Source: JAVBMU01 sp031551755
GTDB lineage: Bacteria > Actinomycetota > Actinomycetes > Actinomycetales > Cellulomonadaceae
Reading direction: 5' to 3'
Length of the DNA: 64,000 nucleotides
Assembly: GCA_031551755.1 (NCBI GenBank)
Contig: JAVBNE010000006.1
Span: 62,001 to 126,000, forward strand
The translations under genes and the position numbers were made by a program. Shown piece by piece: positions 42,501 to 51,077 of the stretch. The notes beneath the pieces are model-generated. The model searched no databases and was not told the DNA's origin. It saw nothing but the letters and a program-made list of their open reading frames with translations. Within the stretch, counting starts at the first letter, position 1; each line of letters begins with the position of its first letter.

Positions 42501-42718
42501 CCTGAGCAAGCCACCGCACTCGAACACGAGTAGGCGATCTCGACATCAACCGGTTCCCCCGTCTGCACCGCGTCGTGCGAGCTGGTCATGGTGATCGTGA
42601 AGGCTGCGGCAGCCGCGGCGGCGGGCTGGGCACCCAACACCATCCCGCCACCGAGAGACATAGCGGTCAGCACAAGCGCGAACCGTGCAAAAACGCGTTG
42701 ACGTACTTTGTTCTCCAT
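39527..42718 (-). CDS. sortase-anchored surface protein with LAHTG signal
   Basis: A 1063-residue secreted protein. It has an N-terminal signal peptide ending in a run of Ala (about residues 1-38), then several beta-sandwich modules of the DUF11/conserved-repeat kind, for example IAYRLPIENTGNIDLSD and LGMRAQNKGPSNAPAKV. A DRDLDADGKVG stretch fits a Ca-binding DxDxDG loop. The C-terminus is a Pro/Thr/Asp-rich spacer, LAHTG (1030-1034), a membrane helix and RRRTQD. The LAxTG motif is the substrate of class E sortases; no sortase is in this window. AGGAG 9 nt before the ATG fixes the start. Likely an adhesin or wall-coat protein; ligand unknown. Confidence 0.85.
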   Translation of the reverse strand: MENKVRQRVFARFALVLTAMSLGGGMVLGAQPAAAAAAAFTITMTSSHDAVQTGEPVDVEIAYSCSSAVACSGVVIGLPRPAGLFDEWSPSGGQPVATTSKDVTSVSVNSDKSVQFTFAEKLPAGSSGTIGVHYLTDNGPIAGGTKLVVTANASGANSDPTSTSVSVTLTATPAGLSASAQGQYPVYLDREAVISSTASASVWGITGKEGIGDLGVMATLPAGAVFVSADPAQSSVSADGTKVSWDSIPGQVGAGYYSRGVQMVVKFPAANFTSGRSVDVPFAFSGTSVGGSAISTTARATLAPTAFKSVFRPGLQVTPGSNYVTADTAAHAWVARGAAVGVGLGLNNFNSTVRVTKTVTEVDLPAEFTATAVGKPPQGDSTVSWRTDDGVTGRFSTADYPAPDSEDESPKATLVQMGVPRGAHVAHLTIVGPGIDGPGQGGNGVSGVIDGADRATVSVTADVTYSADGFDDIALSDTARFTVIDPLPVPSVWLYSSSQTAPKPGEDLLWKISLMNADMLGNETLRPVVYFPIPKGTKLAKEPVTVGAQWQPAPVSFEKPTTRVVHNDSLEQDVLVISWPENAELNSQLELAVRTVVTTAPAGALTARVYLGDARGPIPEYPYDVSNSAYSNDSANANTWTQRVRDDRDLDADGKVGGTLARAMATVQTGSGVGVSSQLEVEGSLDADFVTAPQTGATAVGQPIAYRLPIENTGNIDLSDMVVYDIFPHVGDTGVSKAAAAIRRNSRFAPILTGTVPALKGFDVWYSVSNNPCRPEVYPGLQGCDDNWTKSPADFGAVKALKFVQQDGGVLRPGDTSSTSWPMSIPADAPGGYLASNSVAFAVKRADTGAVVVAEPGFATVQVAQADLAVTLPGGELVVDTARSLGMRAQNKGPSNAPAKVRVTLPVGVTAAVVDGGEDPGDWSCIVSGQEIDCEAVGVLASGADDILPITLLADSSLVGQKVSVTATISGDYPDPDQANNKVTAAFEVQGEGPVNPTDDPTGPTDSADALSSTDPADRGRPSSKVARVLAHTGANALAAGGAAFLLVVLGVGAFIVRRRTQD

Positions 42719-43025
42719 CTTTATTAGCTCCTGGACACCCGACCGGACTACTACCCAACATCCGCTCTTCGCGAGCGATGCGAACCAGATTACTGGTTCG
42801 ATCGGACAAGTAGGTGCCGGTTTTTGGCGAATCTCAGGCCAATCTGGAGAAGAGTCGCTGGTACGCCAGTACTGATTGGTGTGCCACTCTCCCGCCTTTC
42901 GTGACTGTCAAATTTCGGGCTGGACAGGCCATTTCTCTCAACTACTTACGTTTTCTGGCACGACGGCGACTGACTGGTTGCCGAGAGAATACGAAGAAGT
43001 TGTGAATGGAAATTCACCCAGCTTC
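42719..43025. other. AT-richer control region upstream of the surface-protein gene
   Basis: 307 bp with clearly lower GC than the neighbouring genes and no recognisable gene. It contains a perfect 20-bp palindrome near the surface-protein start and a small CTGG/CCAG hairpin near 42860. Presumably holds the promoter of the surface-protein gene. Confidence 0.6.
42781..42800 (-). promoter_or_regulatory. 20-bp palindrome, putative operator
   Basis: CGAACCAG and CTGGTTCG flank ATTA in a perfect inverted repeat 63-82 bp before the surface-protein start codon. It does not fit the LexA spacing. The size and position suit a dimeric regulator, identity unknown. Confidence 0.45.
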
Positions 43026-43835
43026 TCACACGGGGTATGCCCCCACGCTCCATGCCTGACCGGGCGCCAGGACCACGGCTCTCGTCTCTGATGCCTCCCG
43101 CGCGGCCGACGCCGCAAATGCCGCTCCAGCGTGATCCATCCAGCCACGAGGGAAGTGCCTGCCACCGGGCGCATGCAGGGTGCCCCAATGCACCGGGATC
43201 GCCGTCTGCACGCCGACCTGTGCGCACACTCGCGCCGCCTGGGCGGGGTCCATATGACCGCCCGAGAGTCGGGGTCCCCATCCACCCACCGGGATCAGCG
43301 CGACATCGATCGGCCCACCGGCGAGTTCGGCAAGGTGGGTCATGGCGGGGAAAGGCTCCGTGTCCCCCACCACCCACACCGTCGTCACCCGACCGTCGGA
43401 CTCCACCGAGCGCAACAGATGCCCATTGGCCGCATTGGGTCGGTGCGGCATCGGCCGGTGCCCGTGGACAGCGGGCACCAACCGCACGGATACCTGCGGG
43501 TGCCGGTCATCGGCACCGATCGGCCACCACCGCGCCCCGAGGCCGACCCCCTCCACCGCCCTGCCGCGCAGCCATCGGGCATTCGCGGGTGCGGTCAGAA
43601 CCGGCACCCCGGCCAGGAGCCGCAGCGAACGCAACTCGGCGTGATCGTGGTGCAGATGCGAAAGCAGGACGGCGTCCGCGCCCCGCCAGCAATCCGCAGG
43701 CCGATCACCACGACGCCGGAGGACACCCGCGTGGCGGTGCAGCAGCGGATCGGTCACCACCCGAACCGTCTGGCCCACCGAACCGAAGTCGATCACCGCA
43801 GTGGAATGCCCCAGCCAGGTCACCGCCACCGTCAT
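43026..43835 (-). CDS. metallo-beta-lactamase-fold hydrolase (UlaG-like)
   Basis: A 269-residue MBL-fold protein of the UlaG/YfnA-like branch: WLGHSTAVI at the N-terminus, the metal motif SHLHHDHAE, VHGHRP, VGDTEPF and IPVHWGTLH. Zn or Mn ligands are complete. Substrates of this branch are varied (lactones, phosphodiesters, N-acylphospholipids), so no reaction is claimed. ATG overlaps the upstream phosphatase stop by 4 bp, making DUF3046, phosphatase and this gene one translation unit. Confidence 0.85.
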   Translation of the reverse strand: MTVAVTWLGHSTAVIDFGSVGQTVRVVTDPLLHRHAGVLRRRGDRPADCWRGADAVLLSHLHHDHAELRSLRLLAGVPVLTAPANARWLRGRAVEGVGLGARWWPIGADDRHPQVSVRLVPAVHGHRPMPHRPNAANGHLLRSVESDGRVTTVWVVGDTEPFPAMTHLAELAGGPIDVALIPVGGWGPRLSGGHMDPAQAARVCAQVGVQTAIPVHWGTLHAPGGRHFPRGWMDHAGAAFAASAAREASETRAVVLAPGQAWSVGAYPV

Positions 43836-45961
43836 GATGGCCGCCGCTCATCGGTCACGGGTACCTCCATTGCCGGCTCCGGCGGCCGGATGCCGAGTTC
43901 CACCAGCCATGCCAACAGTCGGCGATGAACCGCCTCGGCGCCCACCAGCATGCGGTCGACGCCGTCACCGGAGCGTTCATCGTCGGACACCGAGAAGCTC
44001 GCCGGGTAGAGCAGAATCGCCTCATTCTGAGCGCCACCAAGGCCGCCGTGGGAACCGACCAGACCCTCGAATGCGTGCACCATCCCCACCTCATTCACAC
44101 TCGACAGCAGGATCAGATCGCCGGCATTCGGCAACCGGGCGACCCGCAGGAGGTCGCTCGCAGCACGCGGACCGAACCGGAGCAACGGATCATCGCCCGC
44201 CACCGTTCCCGCGACCAGGAACCGGGTACCGCCCGCCCCGTGCACAACCAACTCCGGCCCGGAGCGCTCCACCACCACCCCAACGGCAGGGTTGGCCACC
44301 AACCCCGGTATCAGCGCCGGCCAAAGCGACCGGATCTGCGGGCCGTCGAGCGGCTCATGTCGCGGGAACCAGATCATTCCGAGGTTCCCCGAACCCACCA
44401 CCGCCACCTCGGGAAGCGTCGGGGCGGCCACGGTCGGCCGATCGGGGCCAACCAGTACCCGCGCATCGTCAGATCGGCCGAAGGCGTTCAGCGCAGTGTT
44501 GACGGAGCCCCAGACCTCCGGCGACCGTGGCGTCTCCGCTTCGTTGGCCGAGGCCGCTGCCGGTAGAGCCATCAACCGACGCACCTCGGCCGCGAAAGAG
44601 CGCCCCACCTCCTGCTCAAAGGTGGAGCCGAGCGACTGGCCATGATCGGACAGGACGACGATGTCGTAACGCCGGGGGGCGACCTCCGCGACCTGCTCCC
44701 ACAACCCGATCACGCGATCCAGCCCCTCGAGTGACCTCAACGACTCGGGCCGCATCGGACCGGCGTGATGGGCGATCTCGTCGTAGTCGACAAGATCGAC
44801 GAAGACCACCGGGGCTCCACGCACCAGTTGTTCGGCCACCAACGAGGTGTTCAGGTCTCGCAGGATGACGTTGGACACGGCCCGAAGCACCGGATAAGCC
44901 CCGAGCCGCGAGACCCTCGGGAGAACACCACGCAGGGACTGCTGCCACGCCTGGTACAGCTCCTTGAAGAACTCCCCGGCCGTCATCACCAGGGCACGGA
45001 CCAGCACGAACGGGCTTGCGAAGAAACGCACGAACATCTGGCCCGGACCCAGCCCGGACCGCGCCCGGCTCATGACGAGCAACGAAGTCGAGGCGTCACC
45101 GGAGAACATCGTCGACACCGCGACTCCGCCGTCGGCGAGCAGGCCGCACCCGTCGCTGAGGCGTGCCTCGATCACCGCTGCATCAGCCGGCCGGTTGCTG
45201 ACGACGAGCCGCCCTGCCGCACGGTCCCACCAACGGAAAGCCGGCACCGCATCCGTCGTTCCATGCAACAGCCCCGCCTGCGATGCCGGGGTGGTGGAGG
45301 GCACCCGTGCCCACCAGGACTCGAGCAGATGGCTGCCGCTGCTGAGCCAGCGGGCAAGCCGCGGCGCCAGGCCCGCCTGGAGAGCATGGTCCAGAGTCGT
45401 CCGCGAAACTCCATCGAGCTGAACGATGAGCAGGCCCCGATCAGCCCCGTCCGCCGTAGGGTCCGTACCGGCGGCCCGTCCCCCACGGGCCACGCCCGAC
45501 CGTCCGGCATTGCGCCGTGCGCGGCGCAACAGATCACCCAACACGTACTCCCGGTCGCTCGCACCGACGACCCACCGACCGACCGCCATGATCGCACCGG
45601 CCGCCACCAACACCCACACCACATCGGCCCAGGTCCTCGTCCAGATCCCCGGGACATAGGTCAGAGCCAACCACGCGACCACCAGCTGGGCGACGATGCC
45701 GGAGACGAGGGCACCCAAGGCCCCCAACCGCAAGGCCAACCGGCGCAGCAGAGGGCGAGCCAGCACATCACCGATGCCCACCAGGAGCGCCACCACCAAC
45801 GGCGCCCACACGGTCGTCGCGCTGGCCCCCGGCAACAACGCGATCGCCAGGCCGAGCCCGGCAGCTGTCGAGACCAACGACCAGAGCGCGCCCCGCACGT
45901 CGGTGGCCGTGATGCGCAGCCACCGGCGCCGGGTCTGTTCGGACGTGGTCGCCACGATCAC
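43832..45961 (-). CDS. membrane-anchored alkaline phosphatase superfamily protein with holin-like N-terminus
   Basis: A 709-residue protein. The first 150 residues contain four membrane helices resembling the phage holin/DUF family seen fused to this domain in Actinobacteria. The rest is a phosphodiesterase/alkaline phosphatase superfamily domain: LIVQLDGVSRTTL carries the first metal Asp and the Thr nucleophile region, FVDLVDYDEIAHHAG and VLSDHGQSLGSTFEQ the remaining Asp/His ligands. Likely hydrolyses a phosphodiester outside or at the membrane. GTG start overlaps the DUF3046 stop (GTGA). Confidence 0.85.
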   Translation of the reverse strand: MIVATTSEQTRRRWLRITATDVRGALWSLVSTAAGLGLAIALLPGASATTVWAPLVVALLVGIGDVLARPLLRRLALRLGALGALVSGIVAQLVVAWLALTYVPGIWTRTWADVVWVLVAAGAIMAVGRWVVGASDREYVLGDLLRRARRNAGRSGVARGGRAAGTDPTADGADRGLLIVQLDGVSRTTLDHALQAGLAPRLARWLSSGSHLLESWWARVPSTTPASQAGLLHGTTDAVPAFRWWDRAAGRLVVSNRPADAAVIEARLSDGCGLLADGGVAVSTMFSGDASTSLLVMSRARSGLGPGQMFVRFFASPFVLVRALVMTAGEFFKELYQAWQQSLRGVLPRVSRLGAYPVLRAVSNVILRDLNTSLVAEQLVRGAPVVFVDLVDYDEIAHHAGPMRPESLRSLEGLDRVIGLWEQVAEVAPRRYDIVVLSDHGQSLGSTFEQEVGRSFAAEVRRLMALPAAASANEAETPRSPEVWGSVNTALNAFGRSDDARVLVGPDRPTVAAPTLPEVAVVGSGNLGMIWFPRHEPLDGPQIRSLWPALIPGLVANPAVGVVVERSGPELVVHGAGGTRFLVAGTVAGDDPLLRFGPRAASDLLRVARLPNAGDLILLSSVNEVGMVHAFEGLVGSHGGLGGAQNEAILLYPASFSVSDDERSGDGVDRMLVGAEAVHRRLLAWLVELGIRPPEPAMEVPVTDERRPS

Positions 45962-46191
45962 GCCCTCGGCGGCGCCTGCCGACGCTCGTCGAGGCCCCAG
46001 CGGCGCTCATCCGGAACATCCAAGGCATCGCAGAGCGCGTGCCAGACGACTCTCGGCTCCTCGCCGTCCTCCAATGCCTGCACCGCTGTCCGATCAGCCA
46101 GGGCCGTCATGACCTGATCACCGGCGACCGTCCGGCCATAGGCAGGGCCGAAGACTTCGTCAACCAGTTCCCAGAACTCGCGATAGCGCAC
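45958..46191 (-). CDS. DUF3046 protein
   Basis: A 77-residue protein with the DUF3046 pattern REFWELVDEVFGPAYGR ... ALEDGEEPRVVWHALCDALDVP. The family is restricted to Actinobacteria and nearly always found near recA, as here, but its role is not known. Start chosen at GTG 46191; a second GTG immediately upstream at 46194 would add one residue. Short gap to the divergent lhr gene. Confidence 0.85.
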   Translation of the reverse strand: MRYREFWELVDEVFGPAYGRTVAGDQVMTALADRTAVQALEDGEEPRVVWHALCDALDVPDERRWGLDERRQAPPRA

Positions 46192-46249
46192 CACCCCAGC
46201 GTGCCACGGGCTGCCCGCGGATGTCGGCGGCGACCGGCACAATGGCCTC

Positions 46250-49200
46250 GTGGCCCGCGATACTCGACCCCCCGACGCGGCCCTGGGGCGCTTCAGCGCG
46301 CCCACCCGGGCGTGGTTCACCGGCGCCTTCGAGAGCCCGACGGCCGCGCAGGCGGGCACGTGGGAGGCCGCTGCCGCCGACAAGCACGCCCTCGTAGTCG
46401 CCCCCACCGGCTCAGGGAAGACGTTGGCCGCCTTTCTGTGGGCGCTCGACCGGATCATGTCGGCTCCACCGGCCGAGACCGCCGACCGCTGCCGGGTCGT
46501 GTACATCTCGCCGCTCAAGGCCCTCGCGGCCGACGTCGAGCGGAACCTGCGTTCGCCGCTTACCGGTATCCGGCAGGCGGCGACGCGGCTGAGCCAGCCG
46601 GTGCCCGACGTCGAGGTCGGCACCCGCACCGGTGACACTCCGGCAGCCGAACGGCGTAGGTTCGCCACTCGCCCTCAGGACATCCTGATCACAACACCGG
46701 AGTCACTCTTCCTCATCCTGACCTCAGCGGCTCGTGCCGGCCTGGCGGGTGTCGAGACGGTGATCGTCGACGAGATCCACGCCCTGGCGGGCACCAAACG
46801 CGGGGCCCATCTCGCCGTGAGCCTGGAACGTCTGGATACCGACCTCGCGACCCTCGGCCGCAGACCGGCCCAGCGGATCGGCTTGTCAGCCACGGTACGC
46901 CCGCCCGAGGAGGTGGCCACCTTCCTGGCCGGACACCGCACCGCGGCCGACGGCGGCCGCCAGGTGGCGATCGTCCAGCCCGAAACAAGCAAACGCATCA
47001 CGGTCGACATCGTCGTCCCCGTCCCCGATCTCTCCGACCTGACCGCGGTGCCACACTCCGGCTCCGAAGACGCGTCCACGGCCGACCTCCCACCGCTGCC
47101 CGAGGGCGCACCAGACCTGTCCGGGTCAGCCGGAACCCTACCGTCCGGCGATCAGCCCACTACTTCTTCGGTCTGGCCACATGTCGAGAGCCGCATCGTC
47201 GATCTGGTCGCCGAACATCGATCCACCTTGGTGTTCACCAACTCCCGCCGGGGTGCCGAACGACTCACCGCCCGGATGAACGAGGTCTGGGCGACGCGCC
47301 AGGGTGCCGACATCCCCGAGCCCGGGACGCTGACACCCGCCCAGGTGACCGCACAGTCCGGTGCCGCGGTCGGGCTCGACCCCGTCATCGCGAGGGCCCA
47401 TCACGGGTCGATGAGCCGGCTCGAACGAAACCGCACCGAGTCGGCCCTCAAAGAAGGGCGGCTGCCCGCTGTCGTCGCGACGTCCTCCCTGGAGTTGGGC
47501 ATCGACATGGGCGCCATCGACCTCGTAGTCCAGGTCGGTGCGCCTCCCTCGGTCGCCTCCGGGCTCCAGCGGATAGGACGGGCCGGACACCAAGTGGGCG
47601 CGGTCTCCCACGGTGTGGTCTTCCCCACCCATCGAGGGGACCTCGTCCCGGCCGCGGTCATCGCCGAACGGATGCGCGCCGGGCGGATCGAAGAACTCCG
47701 GGTGCTGCACAACCCCCTCGATGTGCTGTCCCAGCAGATCGTCGCGATGGTCGCCATGGACACCTGGACCCTCGACGAGCTGGCCGCCACCCTGCGACGC
47801 TCGGCCCCCTTCGCGACGCTTGGCGACGCCACCCTGCGCGCGGTCCTGGACATGCTGGCGGGGCGTTATCCCAGTGAGGACTTCGGCGAGCTGCGAGCAC
47901 GGATCGTCTGGAATCGCACCACCGACGAGTTGACCGGCCGGCCGGGTGCGATGCATCTGGCGGTCACCAGCGGAGGGACGATCCCTGATCGAGGGCTGTA
48001 CGGAGTCTTCCTCGCCGATGGCTCCACGGGCACCCCGAACAGTCGTGCCCCGCGCGGCGGCAAACGCGTGGGTGAACTCGACGAGGAGATGGTCTACGAA
48101 TCGCGGGTCGGCGACACCTTCACCCTCGGGTCGAGCACCTGGCGGATCGAGGACATCACCCCCGACCGTGTGCTGGTCTCCCCCGCTCCCGGACTGCCCG
48201 GTCGGCTGCCGTTCTGGAAAGGTGACTCTCCCGGCCGCCCCGCGGAACTCGGCCGGGCCATCGGGCGGTGGGTGCGGAACCTCGACCAGGGGGTTGCCCG
48301 GGATCCAGCAGCTGCGCGGGAGACGCTGCTGACCGCTGGTCTCGACCCCTGGGCGGCCGACAACGTCACGGCCTACGTGTCCGAACAACGCGCCGCCACC
48401 GGACGGGTACCCGACGATCGCACGATCGTCGTCGAACGGTTCCGCGACGAGCTGGGCGACTGGCGTGTGGTGATCCACTCGCCACACGGTGCTCGGGTAA
48501 ACGCCCCGTGGGCCCTGGTCATAGCGGCTCGACTGCGGGAACGCTACGGGGTGGACGCGGCCACCCTGCATGCCGACGACGGCATCGTGGTGCGGCTCCC
48601 GGACCTCGGTGACTCCTGGGCGGAAGCCGCCACCGCGGCCGACACCGAGACCCCCGTGTCAGCCGAGGAATTGCTGATCGACCCCGGCGAAGTGCTGGAG
48701 GTCGTCCGCCGCGAACTGGGTGGCTCGGTGATGTTTGCGGCACGCTTCCGGGAGGCCGCAGCCCGCGCTCTGCTGTTGCCCCGCCGCCGTCCGGACCGAC
48801 GGAGCCCACTGTGGCAACAGCGGCAACGGTCGGCGCAACTGCTGGCCGTGGCGGCACAGTTCCCGGAGTTCCCCATCGTCTTGGAGGCGGCTCGAGAATG
48901 CGTCCAAGACGATTTCGACGTGGCGGCACTGACCACCCTGATGACGGCCATCGCCGCCGGTCAGGTCCACATCGTCGAAGTCACCACACCCACACCGTCG
49001 CCGTTCGCCCAATCGCTGCTCTTCGGCTACACGGCCTCGTTCCTGTACGACGGCGACGCCCCTTTGGCCGAACGTCGAGCGGCCGCGCTCTCACTGGACC
49101 CCACACTGCTCGCCGAGATCCTCGGGGGCGACGGCGCCGCCACGCAGTTGGCGGATCTGCTCGATCCGGATGCGATCGAACGCACCGAAGCTGAACTCGG

Positions 49201-51076
49201 AGGGCTCTCCGAAAGCCGGCTCCTGCGGCACGCCGAGGACACTTGGGATCTACTCCACCGGGTCGGTCCGCTGCCAATCGCGGAGATCGAACGCCGGATG
49301 CGACCGGAGGATCGGACCTCGGCCGAGGCATGGCTCGCGGAACTCGAGTCGGCACGGCGGGTCATCCCCGTGCGCCTCGCCGGGGTAGCCGAAGAGTCAA
49401 CCGCGCAGTGGGCCGTGATCGAGGACGCCGGGCGATTGCGGGATGCTCTCGGCGTCGCCCTCCCGGTCGGGATTCCCGAAACCTTCACCGAAGTGGTGCC
49501 CGATCCCTTGAGCGACCTCCTGCGGCGGCACGCCCGCACGCACGGACCGTTCACCACCCGGGACGCGGCCGAACGCTTCGGCGTCGGGGCCGCCATCGCC
49601 GCCCAAGGCCTGGCCGGACTCGAGCGCCGTGGTCTATTGATCCGCGGCAGGCTGCGCCCCGAGGCCATCGGAGGCCTTGGGGACGACTGGTGTGACCCCG
49701 ATGTGCTGCGGGTGCTTCGCCGCCGCTCCTTGGCCGCGTTGCGCGCTGAGGTCGAGCCAGTGCCGGCCGCGGCCCTCGGCGTTTTTCTCCCACGTTGGCA
49801 CAGCATCGGGACCCTTCGCGGTCACGATGGCGTCCTGCGCGCCGTCGAACAACTGGCCGGGGCGGCCCTACCGGCCTCCGCTTGGGAGACGCTCATCCTC
49901 CCCACCCGTGTGATCGACTACGCACCCCGAATGCTCGACGAACTCACCACCTCGGGACAGGTGCTGTGGTGCGGGCATTCTGCCTTACCGCCGGGCGGTG
50001 ACGGCCTGATCAGCCTGCATCTCGCCGAGTGGGCACATTTGACTCTGCCCGACGAGCAGCCGGTTCCTGAGGGACTGGCCGCCGCCGTCCACACGGCACT
50101 GGCCGGATCGGGCGGACGGTTCCTCGGCGACATCGCCGACCTGGTCGAGGCTCCCTCGCGCGAGGTCCTCGACGCATTGTGGGAACTCGTCTGGGCGGGC
50201 CATGTCACCAATGACGGTCTGGGTGCCTTGCGGGCGCGGCTCTCCGGGGGCGCGCACCGAGCGCCCAAGCCTGCGGCTCACGCGCGACCGTTGCGCCCAT
50301 CCCGTTTCGCCGGCCTGGGCACCGGGGCTGGCCTGAGCACGCACGCTCCCCGCGACGCCCTCATCGGCGGCGCCGGACGCTGGTCCTTGGTCGGCGACCG
50401 GGAACCGGACCCGACCCGGCGGATCGCCGCGCTGACCCGCGTCCTGCTCGACCGCCATGGTGTGCTGACCCGCGCGGCAGCGCCCTCGGAGGGCGCCGCC
50501 GGGGCTTTCCGCGGTATCTACCGGGTTCTCGCGGAACTCGAGTCGCAGGGAACCATCCGTCGCGGCTACTTCGTCGAGCATCTGGGCGGCTCGCAGTTCG
50601 CCCTCCCGGGTGCGGTCGATCAGCTGCGCACCGACGCCCAGGATCGCGAACACGGCACCACGGCGCTCCTGCTCGCGGCAACCGATCCGGCGAACCCGTA
50701 CGGGGCCGCTCTCCCCTGGCCGGCCGTCACCACGCCGCAGTCGGGGCCGGCCACCGGGGACGAACCGCGCCGAGGGCACCGTGCCGGGCGCAAGGCCGGG
50801 GCCGTCGTCGTGCTGCTCAGAGGAGAGCTCGCCCTCTACCTGGAACGTGGTGCACGCACGCTGCTGACCTACGTGACCGAGGATGCACTGACCATCGCCT
50901 GCGCAAGCCTGGCCGAGGCCGCGCGGGGCGGTGCGCTCGGCAAGGTCGTCGTCCACCGGATCGATGGCCTGCCCGCACTCGCGGGGGCAGGGAGCACCGG
51001 AACCCGCGCCCAGGGACCGGTCGCGGCACTGCTCGCGGCAGGATTCCGGCCGACTCCACGCGGCTTGCGGATCTGA
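46250..51076 (+). CDS. lhr: ATP-dependent helicase Lhr
   Basis: A 1608-residue superfamily 2 DNA helicase with 3'-5' polarity and a preference for RNA:DNA hybrids in studied homologues. The N-terminal RecA-like core has Walker A APTGSGKT (residues 51-58), VDEIHALAGTKRG as the DEVH-type box, GLSATVRP, and in the second domain RIGRAGHQ. A winged helix and Lhr-core domain follow, and then the long C-terminal half, rich in HTH-like units, that defines full-length Lhr. All expected parts are present. GTG start with no strong ribosome site. The glycosylase gene starts 1 bp after its stop. Confidence 0.95.
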   Translation: MARDTRPPDAALGRFSAPTRAWFTGAFESPTAAQAGTWEAAAADKHALVVAPTGSGKTLAAFLWALDRIMSAPPAETADRCRVVYISPLKALAADVERNLRSPLTGIRQAATRLSQPVPDVEVGTRTGDTPAAERRRFATRPQDILITTPESLFLILTSAARAGLAGVETVIVDEIHALAGTKRGAHLAVSLERLDTDLATLGRRPAQRIGLSATVRPPEEVATFLAGHRTAADGGRQVAIVQPETSKRITVDIVVPVPDLSDLTAVPHSGSEDASTADLPPLPEGAPDLSGSAGTLPSGDQPTTSSVWPHVESRIVDLVAEHRSTLVFTNSRRGAERLTARMNEVWATRQGADIPEPGTLTPAQVTAQSGAAVGLDPVIARAHHGSMSRLERNRTESALKEGRLPAVVATSSLELGIDMGAIDLVVQVGAPPSVASGLQRIGRAGHQVGAVSHGVVFPTHRGDLVPAAVIAERMRAGRIEELRVLHNPLDVLSQQIVAMVAMDTWTLDELAATLRRSAPFATLGDATLRAVLDMLAGRYPSEDFGELRARIVWNRTTDELTGRPGAMHLAVTSGGTIPDRGLYGVFLADGSTGTPNSRAPRGGKRVGELDEEMVYESRVGDTFTLGSSTWRIEDITPDRVLVSPAPGLPGRLPFWKGDSPGRPAELGRAIGRWVRNLDQGVARDPAAARETLLTAGLDPWAADNVTAYVSEQRAATGRVPDDRTIVVERFRDELGDWRVVIHSPHGARVNAPWALVIAARLRERYGVDAATLHADDGIVVRLPDLGDSWAEAATAADTETPVSAEELLIDPGEVLEVVRRELGGSVMFAARFREAAARALLLPRRRPDRRSPLWQQRQRSAQLLAVAAQFPEFPIVLEAARECVQDDFDVAALTTLMTAIAAGQVHIVEVTTPTPSPFAQSLLFGYTASFLYDGDAPLAERRAAALSLDPTLLAEILGGDGAATQLADLLDPDAIERTEAELGGLSESRLLRHAEDTWDLLHRVGPLPIAEIERRMRPEDRTSAEAWLAELESARRVIPVRLAGVAEESTAQWAVIEDAGRLRDALGVALPVGIPETFTEVVPDPLSDLLRRHARTHGPFTTRDAAERFGVGAAIAAQGLAGLERRGLLIRGRLRPEAIGGLGDDWCDPDVLRVLRRRSLAALRAEVEPVPAAALGVFLPRWHSIGTLRGHDGVLRAVEQLAGAALPASAWETLILPTRVIDYAPRMLDELTTSGQVLWCGHSALPPGGDGLISLHLAEWAHLTLPDEQPVPEGLAAAVHTALAGSGGRFLGDIADLVEAPSREVLDALWELVWAGHVTNDGLGALRARLSGGAHRAPKPAAHARPLRPSRFAGLGTGAGLSTHAPRDALIGGAGRWSLVGDREPDPTRRIAALTRVLLDRHGVLTRAAAPSEGAAGAFRGIYRVLAELESQGTIRRGYFVEHLGGSQFALPGAVDQLRTDAQDREHGTTALLLAATDPANPYGAALPWPAVTTPQSGPATGDEPRRGHRAGRKAGAVVVLLRGELALYLERGARTLLTYVTEDALTIACASLAEAARGGALGKVVVHRIDGLPALAGAGSTGTRAQGPVAALLAAGFRPTPRGLRI

Positions 51077-51077
51077 G

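Noticed and set aside
42781..42800. LexA box in front of the surface-protein gene
   Set aside because: Half-sites resemble CGAAC/GTTCG, but the spacing is 10 instead of 4 bp.
47138..48571. 477-codon minus-strand frame opposite lhr
   Set aside because: Lies entirely within the lhr coding region, which has full helicase motifs; low-complexity Gly/Asp-rich translation typical of antisense frames.
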